Assembly: GCA_036558305.1 (NCBI GenBank)
Contig: DATBFX010000160.1
Coordinates: 1-6,564, forward strand
Direction: 5' to 3'
Origin: DATBFX01 sp036558305
GTDB lineage: Bacteria > Chloroflexota > Chloroflexia > Thermomicrobiales > UBA6265
DNA: 6,564 bases
Shown: positions 1 through 6,300 of the stretch, piece by piece
Position numbering within the stretch: position 1 is the stretch's first letter
How the letters are laid out: each line of letters opens with the position of its first letter
Program-made: the position numbers and the translations under genes
Notes under the pieces: model-generated
The model's database searches: none
What the model was told of the DNA's origin: nothing
What the model saw: only the letters and a program-made list of their open reading frames with translations

Positions 1-931
1 CCAGACCCCAGCCTTCGCCGAGGGCGGTGTTGAGCCCGACGTCGCAGGCGTTGTAGACGAGGTTGAGGTCGGCGTCGGAGAGGGGCGGTGCGTCGAGCGG
101 GGAGAGGTAGAGGCGGCCGGTGAGGCCGAGATGGGCGGCGAGGGAGACGAGGGAGGCGCGTTCGTCGGCGTCCATGATGGCGTGGTGGAGCCAGAGTTTG
201 ACGGTGGGCGGTTTGCCGTGGGCGAAGCGGGCGAAGCCTTCGAGGGTGAGGTCGATCCGCTTGCGGGGCATCGGGCGGTTGGCGTTGAGGACGATAAAGG
301 CGTCGTGCCAGGTGGGATCGTTGGGGAAGAGGCGTTGGCGGGCAGCGCGGCGGGCGCCGGGGGCGAGCTGGCAGTCGATGGCGCCGGCGAGGGGGAAGAA
401 GGTGGCGGTGTCGACGCCGTGGGGGATGACTGTGACCCCGGCGGGGGAGGCGAGGCGGCGGAGGGAGTGGGCGATCTGGTCGCCGGCAAAGTCGGTGTAG
501 GTGACGAAGCGATCGACGAAGGTGAGCGGGGCGAGGAGGTCGTCGTCGCGGAGGATGCCGTCGACGGGGGTGTAGGCGACGACGGTCGTGCGGGGGCGGA
601 GGGGGGCGAGGGTGTGGCCGAAGGGACGGAGCATCCAGAGGTCGTGGAGGAGGAGGACGATGGGGGCGTTGAGCGATTCGACGAGGGCGGCGCCCTGGAT
701 GGCGCCGTAGAAGTCGCCGCCGTGGAGGTTGCAGGGGTAGACGGTGACGCCGCCGAGGTCGAGGCGTGGTCCCTGGTAGCCCATGCCGATGTAGTGGGCG
801 TCGTAGGCGCCGGGGAGGCGGGTGAGGATGCTGTGGAGGACGCGGGTGAACCCGGTGCCGGGGCGCCAAGGGCCGATGGCGACGAGGGGGGTGGATTGGC
901 CCCCTTTCCCCCCTACCCCCCTTTCCCCCAA
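1..931 (-). CDS. GT4-like glycosyltransferase (GT-B fold), C-terminus cut by window edge
   Basis: This is probably a cytoplasmic or membrane-associated retaining glycosyltransferase that transfers a sugar from a nucleotide-sugar donor. The frame is open from upstream of 931 to position 2 without a stop. Numbering from the TTG at 931, the N-terminal Rossmann half starts with TPLVAIGPWRPGTGFTRVL (about 14-32), the usual beta1 and glycine-rich loop of GT4 enzymes. Then come LLLHDLW, the VIPHGVD linker (HGVD at about 171), the second-domain opening FIVLNANRPMPRKRIDLTL (Asn216, Arg-Lys at 223-224, the phosphate-binding RK pattern), and VGLNTALGEGWGL (about 298-310), the start of the E-x7-E donor-binding motif. 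The second Glu lies off the window. The start is uncertain: no ATG exists in frame, and the only nearby candidates are TTG at 931 and GTG at 1045, neither with a clear ribosome binding site. Leucine codons are almost all CTC. It lies downstream of the collar genes; a role in glycosylating the surface proteins is inference. Family confidence is high, acceptor unknown. Confidence 0.85.
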   Translation of the reverse strand, partial: MGERGVGGKGGQSTPLVAIGPWRPGTGFTRVLHSILTRLPGAYDAHYIGMGYQGPRLDLGGVTVYPCNLHGGDFYGAIQGAALVESLNAPIVLLLHDLWMLRPFGHTLAPLRPRTTVVAYTPVDGILRDDDLLAPLTFVDRFVTYTDFAGDQIAHSLRRLASPAGVTVIPHGVDTATFFPLAGAIDCQLAPGARRAARQRLFPNDPTWHDAFIVLNANRPMPRKRIDLTLEGFARFAHGKPPTVKLWLHHAIMDADERASLVSLAAHLGLTGRLYLSPLDAPPLSDADLNLVYNACDVGLNTALGEGWGL

Positions 932-949
932 TTCTAGGGGAAAGGGGGG
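900..949 (-). promoter_or_regulatory. G-quadruplex motif and overlapping GC-rich hairpin before the glycosyltransferase
   Basis: Read on the minus strand, 929-900 holds four G runs of 5, 6, 6 and 5 separated by AAA, TA and AAA, a textbook G-quadruplex motif with very short loops. Just upstream, 949-937 reads six C, TTT, four C. It can pair with the first G-run pair (929-916) to form a stem of about 13 bp with one bulged G and the loop TAGAATT. The hairpin and the quadruplex use the same G runs and would compete. No U tract follows, so this is not a classic intrinsic terminator. The candidate TTG start at 931 lies in the loop. A regulatory role is inferred from structure and position only. Confidence 0.5.
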
Positions 950-1050
950 ACGGTCGGCACGCTGGGGCGCGCCTCCGGACGGCTCCCCTCCCCCGACGTA
1001 GGGCCGGGTACCCTCTGGGTGGCGGTCGGGGGTGGGGGCCGGCACCGCGC
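950..1050. other. GC-rich spacer without recognisable gene or promoter
   Basis: Between the stop of the 208-residue gene and the structured G-run element there is about 100 bp of GC-rich sequence. The glycosyltransferase frame happens to remain open through it, back to a GTG at 1045, but the translation is Pro/Gly/Arg-rich and resembles no protein domain. I see no -10/-35 pair, no tRNA and no T-tract terminator. Confidence 0.4.
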
Positions 1051-1677
1051 TTAGCTGGTGAACGGGTTGATGGGGACGTAGACCTGTTGGTTGTTGACGA
1101 TGTAGGGCATGAAGGCCATGGCAAGGGTGGCGGGGCCGGTGAAGGAGAGGGATTCGAAACCGGGGTAGTCGGTGGTGTCCATGGTGGCGGCGAGGATGTA
1201 GCTGTAGTAGTGGATGATCCCGCTCGAGAACTGGCGGTAGACCTGTTCGAGTTGGGCGAGCCCGGGGCCGGAGCCGACTTGTTGGAGGAATTGGTAGAAG
1301 GCGCCGAAGGGGATCTGGGCGCCCGTTTGGCAGTTGCTGATGCAGTAGAGGAAATATCGGGGGTTGTTGTAGTACTGCTGGACGGCGGGGGGAACGTTGA
1401 CGCCGTCGCCCAGGACGTTGGCGACGGGTTGGAGGTTGGTGAGGTCGACGACCACCAGCCACCAGAACGGGGCATCGGGGTTGTTGTTGAGGTTGTACCA
1501 AACGGGGCGGTTGTTGGCGACGGCGAGCGCGGTCGTGAAGGGGGTTTGGGGGGCGAATTTGCTGAAGGCGGAGGCGGGGACGGTATTGATGGGACCACCG
1601 GCTGCGGTTGCGGTGGCGGTGACGTTTGCGGTTGCGTTTTCGGCCGCGTTTGCGGTCGCATCGGCGGAATCGGACAT
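1051..1677 (-). CDS. Uncharacterised 208-aa protein with A/T/N-rich N-terminus, collar-triplet neighbour
   Basis: I do not recognise the family. The ATG at 1677 is preceded by a strong AAGGAGGAGA ribosome binding site (1695-1686), and the gene ends in TAA at 1053-1051. Residues 5-28 are low-complexity Ala/Thr/Asn with no signal peptide or membrane helix. The remaining 180 residues look like a folded domain rich in Tyr, Phe, Trp, Asn and Gln and poor in charge. It contains an aromatic/hydrophobic strand RPVWYNLNNNPDAPFWWLVV (about 57-76), a Cys-x3-Cys pair (Cys112, Cys116) and a Tyr-rich stretch at 157-160. It begins 53 bp after the third collar gene and is co-directional, so it is probably co-transcribed. 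The Asn/Gln/aromatic composition would suit an extracellular structural or carbohydrate-contacting protein, or an accessory of the collar proteins, but that is speculation. It looks intact. Confidence 0.85.
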   Translation of the reverse strand: MSDSADATANAAENATANVTATATAAGGPINTVPASAFSKFAPQTPFTTALAVANNRPVWYNLNNNPDAPFWWLVVVDLTNLQPVANVLGDGVNVPPAVQQYYNNPRYFLYCISNCQTGAQIPFGAFYQFLQQVGSGPGLAQLEQVYRQFSSGIIHYYSYILAATMDTTDYPGFESLSFTGPATLAMAFMPYIVNNQQVYVPINPFTS

Positions 1678-1685
1678 CGGCGAAA

Positions 1686-1695
1686 TCTCCTCCTT
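1686..1695 (-). promoter_or_regulatory. Strong ribosome binding site of the 208-aa gene
   Basis: AAGGAGGAGA on the minus strand, with about 8-11 nt (depending on the core chosen) before the ATG at 1677. It supports this start for a protein whose low-complexity N-terminus might otherwise be doubted. Confidence 0.75.
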
Positions 1696-1730
1696 CGATG
1701 ATCGGACCGTGGCGCCCAGGCGGCGCCGGC

Positions 1731-2255
1731 CTAGGTGCGCGGCGGGTAGACGCCCTGGAGGGCGATGCAGAGATTGAGGGTGAGGTAGGGCTGCATATTG
1801 TTGTGCGGCTGGTCGCCGCCGGCGGGCGCGATGGCGACGGGATTGAGTTGTACCAGTGACCCGGGGACCGCGAATTGGCCGACGCCGATGCCAGTGGCGA
1901 GCAACTGAGGGGCCTGACCGCCGGGCGCTTGCGAGTTGGAGTCACCGAGCGACGCCTGATTGCCGTGGCTATGGGAGGGAATCTCCGACTCCAACAGCGA
2001 CACCGTCTCCGATCCCCCCGTCTCTCCCAGGTCGTGCAGCGAGAGACCCGGTCCCTGGCCGGGGTGCATGGGTGTGCGACCCTGGAGATTCGGCAGCGCG
2101 AAGTTGCTCTTGCCATCACCTCCATAGGTGGTCCCAAGCAGGGAAAAGAGGGCGGTGTTCTGCGAGAGCGGCAAGATTTGCCCGTCGCAGAACGCCCAGC
2201 CCTTGGGCGCGAAGTTGAACGGAAAGATGCGAATCTCCGCGACGAATGGATCCAC
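1731..2255 (-). CDS. Tail-collar / microcystin-dependent family protein, third of triplet (174 aa)
   Basis: This belongs to the phage tail-collar domain family (microcystin-dependent protein, MdpB-like), known from trimeric phage short tail fibres and from many bacterial chromosomes, where the role is poorly defined. The GTG start at 2255 is chosen because AGGAGGAG (2266-2259) sits 5 nt upstream and its product aligns end to end with the two paralogs; the stop is TAG at 1733-1731. Residues 5-62 are the collar domain: AEIRIF, GWAFCDGQILPLSQ (19-32), ALFSLLGTTYGGDG (35-48) and FALPNLQGRTP (52-62). SEIPSHSH (90-97) carries the HxH motif that binds metal in trimeric phage fibre tips. A variable Gly/Gln/Ala-rich segment (about 98-147) precedes the conserved end QPHNNMQPYLTLNLCIALQG (149-168) and a terminal Thr. 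It has no signal peptide. It is probably a homo- or heterotrimeric fibre tip; export route unknown. Confidence 0.93.
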   Translation of the reverse strand: MDPFVAEIRIFPFNFAPKGWAFCDGQILPLSQNTALFSLLGTTYGGDGKSNFALPNLQGRTPMHPGQGPGLSLHDLGETGGSETVSLLESEIPSHSHGNQASLGDSNSQAPGGQAPQLLATGIGVGQFAVPGSLVQLNPVAIAPAGGDQPHNNMQPYLTLNLCIALQGVYPPRT

Positions 2256-2258
2256 GGT

Positions 2259-2267
2259 CTCCTCCTA
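2259..2267 (-). promoter_or_regulatory. Ribosome binding site overlapping upstream stop codon
   Basis: The minus strand reads TAGGAGGAG: the TAG stop of the middle collar gene (2267-2265) shares bases with the AGGAGGAG site of the next gene. This fixes the GTG at 2255 as its start and suggests translational coupling. Confidence 0.8.
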
Positions 2268-2774
2268 CGTCTGACTCGGGAAGATCCCGAACAGCGAGAT
2301 GATGAAGTCGATACAGAGATAGGGCTGGAAGTTGGTATGCGGCTGGCTGCCACCGGTCGGCCCGATCGCGGCAGCGTTAAGCGGGCCGATGGGTGCATCG
2401 GTGCCGTAGGCAGTGGTGGTCGAGAGAGGAAGCGTCGCGAGCAGACCGTTCGTCGGCGGGTTTGCCGATGCCGGGTTGAGCGTCGCGAGGTAGGGGTGAG
2501 AATGGGCCGGAATCTGCGAGACCGTGAGCGTGACCTCTTCGACGCCGCCGGTTTCGGCGAGGGTGAACCCATTGCCCTGGTCCAAGGGGATGCGACCTCG
2601 CAGGTCGGGCAGGGAGAACGTGCTCTCGCCGTCACCGCCGTAGGTGGTGCCGATCAAGTTGAAGAGGGTTTCGTACTCGGAGATCGGCAACAGTTGCCCC
2701 TCGCAGAACATCCAACCGGCCGGGGCGAAGTTGCCGGCAAACATCCGAATCTCCCCGACGTAGGGCTGTGCCAC
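2265..2774 (-). CDS. Tail-collar / microcystin-dependent family protein, middle of triplet (169 aa)
   Basis: This is a full-length collar-domain paralog. The start is GTG at 2774, with AGGAGG (2785-2780) 5 nt upstream; no ATG serves. Domain order: VGEIRMFAGNFAPAGW (6-21), CEGQLLPIS (24-32), LFNLIGTTYGGDG (37-49), FSLPDLRGRIP (53-63), SQIPAHSH (86-93) with the HxH metal motif, a variable Ala/Asn/Pro/Thr-rich stretch (about 94-140), then GGSQPHTNFQPYL and an ending GIFPSQT shared with the first paralog. It is the most divergent of the three: EYETLF replaces QNxALF, LRGR replaces LQGR, and the last strand reads CIDFIISLFG instead of the CIALQG pattern. That divergence fits a specialised, non-redundant position in a complex rather than a recent copy (inference). 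The gap to the upstream paralog is 11 bp and to the downstream one 9 bp. Confidence 0.93.
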   Translation of the reverse strand: MAQPYVGEIRMFAGNFAPAGWMFCEGQLLPISEYETLFNLIGTTYGGDGESTFSLPDLRGRIPLDQGNGFTLAETGGVEEVTLTVSQIPAHSHPYLATLNPASANPPTNGLLATLPLSTTTAYGTDAPIGPLNAAAIGPTGGSQPHTNFQPYLCIDFIISLFGIFPSQT

Positions 2775-2779
2775 GGGCG

Positions 2780-2788
2780 CCTCCTCTA
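2780..2788 (-). promoter_or_regulatory. Ribosome binding site abutting upstream stop codon
   Basis: The minus strand reads TAG (stop of the first collar gene, 2788-2786) immediately followed by AGGAGG (2785-2780), then 5 nt and the GTG at 2774. It decides the GTG start and implies coupled translation. Confidence 0.8.
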
Positions 2789-3295
2789 GGTTTGTGAGGG
2801 GAAGATCCCCTGCAGGGCGATGCAGAAACTCAAGGTGAGAAACGGTTGCATATTCAGATGGGCCTGGGACCCGCCGACGTTCGTCACCGCCCGCGAGTCC
2901 ATCGCCGTCAGGTTGGTAGGCGTGGGGCTATAGAGGACGGACGCCGTGGATTGGGCGAGTATGACGGTATTTGACGGGGTGTTCGTCGTGGCGGTGGCCG
3001 ACGTGGCGTTGGCGACGTGCGTGTGCGTGGGGATCTCGGAGATCGAGAGGGTGTGGCCCTGCTCCCCGCCGCGCTCGCCGAGGGTGAGACCGCTGCCCAT
3101 GTGGGTCGGAATCCGCCCCTGCAGGTTTGGCAGCCCGAAATTGACGCGACCGTCTCCGCCGTAGGTGGTCCCCAGCAGCGAGAAGAGGGCCTGATTCTGG
3201 TTGATGGGCAGGAGCTGGCCGGTGCACAGTGCCCACCCTTTCGGTGGGAATCCGAAGCTCATGATCCGGATTTCCGAGAGGAACGGTTCCGCCAT
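2786..3295 (-). CDS. Tail-collar / microcystin-dependent family protein, first of triplet (169 aa)
   Basis: First of the three collar paralogs, with ATG at 3295 and AGGAGGAG at 3311-3304. Conserved blocks: SEIRIM (7-12), PPKGWALCTGQLLPINQN (17-34), ALFSLLGTTYGGDG (36-49), FGLPNLQGRIP (53-63), GLTLGERGG (69-77) and SEIPTHTH (86-93), the HxH metal-binding pattern of trimeric fibre tips. The segment after HxH (about 94-140) is rich in Thr, Asn, Ala and Ser and differs from its paralogs. The C-terminus LNMQPFLTLSFCIALQGIFP is the usual family ending. Length and organisation are normal for bacterial microcystin-dependent proteins. It follows the giant beta-helix gene after a 60-bp spacer with a hairpin, so its expression relative to that gene may be tuned. 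The Thr/Ser/Asn-rich part could be a glycan acceptor for the downstream glycosyltransferase (inference). Confidence 0.93.
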   Translation of the reverse strand: MAEPFLSEIRIMSFGFPPKGWALCTGQLLPINQNQALFSLLGTTYGGDGRVNFGLPNLQGRIPTHMGSGLTLGERGGEQGHTLSISEIPTHTHVANATSATATTNTPSNTVILAQSTASVLYSPTPTNLTAMDSRAVTNVGGSQAHLNMQPFLTLSFCIALQGIFPSQT

Positions 3296-3303
3296 CGATC
3301 TTG

Positions 3304-3311
3304 CTCCTCCT
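3304..3311 (-). promoter_or_regulatory. Ribosome binding site of the first collar gene
   Basis: AGGAGGAG on the minus strand lies 8 nt before the ATG at 3295. Together with alignment to the paralogs it confirms this start. Confidence 0.75.
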
Positions 3312-3316
3312 ACCGT

Positions 3317-3349
3317 GGCGCCCCGGCCCGCCGCTTGGGTCGGGGCGCC
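3317..3349 (-). promoter_or_regulatory. GC-rich hairpin between giant surface gene and collar triplet
   Basis: The arms GGCGCCCCG (3317-3325) and CGGGGCGCC (3341-3349) form a perfect 9-bp stem. It extends inward by three more GC pairs after one mismatch, leaving a 7-nt loop. It begins a few bases after the TAG stop (3358-3356). An alternative 14-bp palindrome, 3340-3353, overlaps one arm. No U tract follows on the transcript, so it is more likely an attenuator, mRNA-stability element or Rho-independent-like pause than a full terminator; the function is inferred. Confidence 0.5.
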
Positions 3350-3355
3350 CCGACA

Positions 3356-6300
3356 CTATGCGGGCGCCTGCGTCGTGTCGCGCTGGAAGTTGTCTCCCGC
3401 GATGACGACGGCACCCCCGCCCGCCGGGTTGAGTGCCCCGATGAACGTCTCCACGTCCGTGTTGCTCGGCGGGTCGTTCAGCGTCGGCCCGCCTGCCGCG
3501 TCGAAGATGCCGAAGTCGTTGACGGTCGAGACGGTGCCTTGCTTGCGGACACCGATGCCTACCGCGCCGCCGCTGCCCGCGCTCGTGTTGTCGAAGATGT
3601 TGAGGTAGACCGCGTCGTCCGTGCTCGCGGCGTTGCCCGCGTCGACGCGGATGCCCTGCCGGGCGCCGCCTAACGGCGCGGCGACGGTGTTGCCGTTGAT
3701 CTTCAGCCGCGCGGTGCCGGCGGTGCCGCGGCCGACGAGCAGGATGCCGTTGCCGTCGGTGTTCAGGATGGTATTGCTGGACACGGTCATAGTGAGGTCC
3801 GGCGTCTCGCCGCCAAGCACCACGCCGTTGCCGCCACCGATCCCCTGCGAGGCGAAGATGTTGTGGGAGTCGATCCAGTTGTTCGTGACCGTCGCCGTCA
3901 TCGTGGCGTAGCCGTTGTTGCCGACGGCGATGGTCGTCCCGTCCATGAAGGCGAGGCGGTCGCCCGAGCTGCCGTTGTTGAGGACTTCGACGTTCATCAC
4001 CGAGCGCGAGCCGCTGTTGCCGCCGCTGTTGGCCACCAGGATCGCGCTGGTGCCCATGGTGTTCGCGGCACTCTCCCCGCGGATCGAGTTGCCGGTGATC
4101 GAGACGACGCTGGCGGTGCCGGGCGTGCCGGCGGTGGCGCCCGGCCCGCTCGCGCTGGCGTTGCCCATGTTGACCTGGATGCCGCCGCCGCTCGGGAAGT
4201 TCCTGATGACGTTGTTGCTGATCGTGGCGTTGGTCAGGTTGAAGACGGTCGCAGCGGTGCCGGTGCCGACGAGGTTGACACCGTAGCCCTTGGAGGTCGC
4301 GTCGCTCGTCGAGCTGGTAATCGTGTTGCCGGTGACGGTCGCGTTCGCCAGGGTGCCGCCGTTGGATTGCAGATCGATCCCGCTGTAGTAGGCGTTGGTC
4401 AGCGTGCTGCCGGTCACGGTCAGGGTGCCGGTGATGTTGCTGCCGGTCAAAGCGCCGTTGCCGTTGAAGGCGATGTTAGACTCGAAGTTCGCGTCGCCGG
4501 AGTTGTTGATCGTGCCGTTGATGAAGCTGAAGTTGGTGACCTGCGTGCCGTTGACCCCGCTGTCACCGGTGCTCTGAATGTTCATCGAGGTCAGCGAGAC
4601 GTTACTGGTGCTGTTGAGCGAGATCCCGTGGCTGGTGGTGTTCTGGATAGTACCGCCGCTGTTGGCGGCGCCGGTCCCGGTGACCGTCAGCCCGCCGCTG
4701 GTGCCGGTGTTGTTCAGGACGATGCCGCTGGCCGCACCGTCCGCCGAAATGCTGCGGAACTCGATCCCGTTAGCGCTGAGGTTGGTGTTGGTGACCGTCA
4801 GGGCGGTACCGGTCGTCGTCGACAGTGTGTTGTTGTTCGTGCCGACGGGGTCGACGCTGAGGGTGCCCTGGAGGGAGGGGTTGGTCGCGGTGAAGGCAGG
4901 GTTGGTGCCCGTGCTGAGGGTGAGGGTGCCGGTGAAGTTGGTGGTGTTGGCGTTGCCGCTTAGGAGGACACCGGTGCCGGTGCCGGAGATGGTGCCGGAA
5001 AGGGTGACGGTGCCGCTGGTGCGATTCTGGATCGAGACCTGCTTGCCGCCGGTGTTGCTGATGCTGGCGCCGACGCTGACCGTGCCGCCGGCGGCTCCCG
5101 ACAGATCGAATCCATTGCCGCCGGTGTTGGTGATGCTCGTGTTGCCGCCCATCGTGGCGCTGGTAACGCCGGTGCCGACGATGCCGGCGCCGCTGGTGTT
5201 GGCGACGTCGATCCGCTCGACGTCGACCCCATTGGCCAGCGTAATGCCGGCGCCCGCGCCGTTGGTCAGCGTCGGGTTGCTGCCGCTGCCGGCGATCAGG
5301 GTCGTCGCGCCGACGGTCAGCCCGTTCGGTTGCCCGAAGAGGCGCTGGCCGGTTTCGAGCACCAACCCACCGGTGTAGCTGCCGCTGCCCTGGAAGACGA
5401 AGATGTAGTCGTCGGCGTCGTCCTCGTCGCCGCTACCGCCGGCGCCGTTGAGTGGGGTCAGGCTGTTGTAGACGGCGGTGGAGCGGCCGTCGCCACCCGC
5501 GGCCGCGGTGTTGTCGACGTACCAGACCATGTCGGTGATCTTGACCTTGATGGTGCCGCCGACGCTGTTGGTGCCGTCGGACAGGGTGTAGGTGCAGTCG
5601 TCGGTGTCGGCAGCGTTCGCCGACTCGATGCCCTGCGGCGGCAGGTAGGTCAGCCGGCCGTCGGTGTGGTCGGCGGCGTTCAGCGTCAGCGTGCCGCCCT
5701 TGGAGCAGGTGCCGACCGCGCTGATCTGGAGCGCGTTGAAGGCCGGGTTGGTGTCGGGGTCGGTGTCGTTGGCGAGCGGGCTGGTGCCGCTGGTGGTGAA
5801 GGCGACGGAAGTCGTCGGGCTGGTCGGGGAGTTGATGCGGAGTTGGGTGTTGCCGATGGCGTCGTAGGTGTCGGTGCCGGCGGTGGGGGCCTCGTTCAGA
5901 TCGGTAACAGTGATGGTGAAGACCTTCTCGAAGGTGCCGCCGTTGCCGTCGTCGGTCCGGACGCGGATGCTATAGCTGCTCTGGGCCTCGAAGTTGGGCG
6001 AATTGGTGATGCGGAGGTCGCTGCCGCTGCCGCCGATGGTGAAGGCGCCGTTGTCGGTGTCGCCGGCGCCGGCGACGAGGCTGTAGGTGAAGGTGTCGCC
6101 GACGTCCTGGTCGGCGGTGGAGAAGGTGCCGACGACGGTGTTGGCGGGGACGTTCTCGTCGATGGTGTTGTTGGAGAGGGCGATGTCGGTCGGGTCGTCG
6201 TTCAGATCGACGACGGAGATGGTGAACTGCTGTTCGGTGAAGAGCCCGCCCGAATCGGTGGAGCGGACGCGGACGGTGTAGGAGGACTTGGTCTCGAAGT

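Noticed and set aside
131..937. Plus-strand open frame of 268 codons, Gly/Glu/Val/Asp-rich
   Set aside because: It is the antisense of the glycosyltransferase; its monotonous GEGDE-type composition follows from GC-rich codons, and the minus strand carries clear family motifs.
1087..1701. Plus-strand open frame of 204 codons
   Set aside because: Antisense of the 208-aa gene; low-complexity Gly/Val/Glu product, while the minus-strand gene has a strong ribosome binding site and a structured-looking protein.
1875..2789. Plus-strand open frame of 304 codons spanning two collar genes
   Set aside because: Arg/Gly-rich antisense shadow across two genes whose collar motifs and ribosome binding sites lie on the minus strand.
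1731..3295. Prophage remnant or tailocin
   Set aside because: Only collar-type genes are present; no baseplate, sheath, tube, tape-measure, lysis or integrase genes, and the neighbours are surface protein and glycosyltransferase genes.
3863..4963. Plus-strand open frame of 366 codons, Ala/Val/Gly/Asp/Arg-rich
   Set aside because: Antisense of the beta-helix; repetitive composition mirrors the Thr/Asn/Gly repeats and shows no domain.
4920..5200. Short tandem repeats such as GGTGCCG, considered as a CRISPR or minisatellite
   Set aside because: Irregular spacing without conserved repeat-spacer architecture; they are codon-level echoes of Gly-Thr-Gly-rich beta-helix rungs.
4578..5378. Plus-strand frame of 266 codons that looks like a membrane protein (many Val, Leu, Pro)
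   Set aside because: Complement of GGC/ACC/AAC repeats gives Val/Leu/Pro runs; there is no ribosome binding site or helix spacing pattern, and it is fully inside the beta-helix gene.
3356..5530. Separate 724-residue beta-helix gene starting at the ATG at 5530
   Set aside because: The frame is open upstream to the window edge and encodes the Ig-like and cadherin domains; no ribosome binding site precedes 5530, so this Met is internal.
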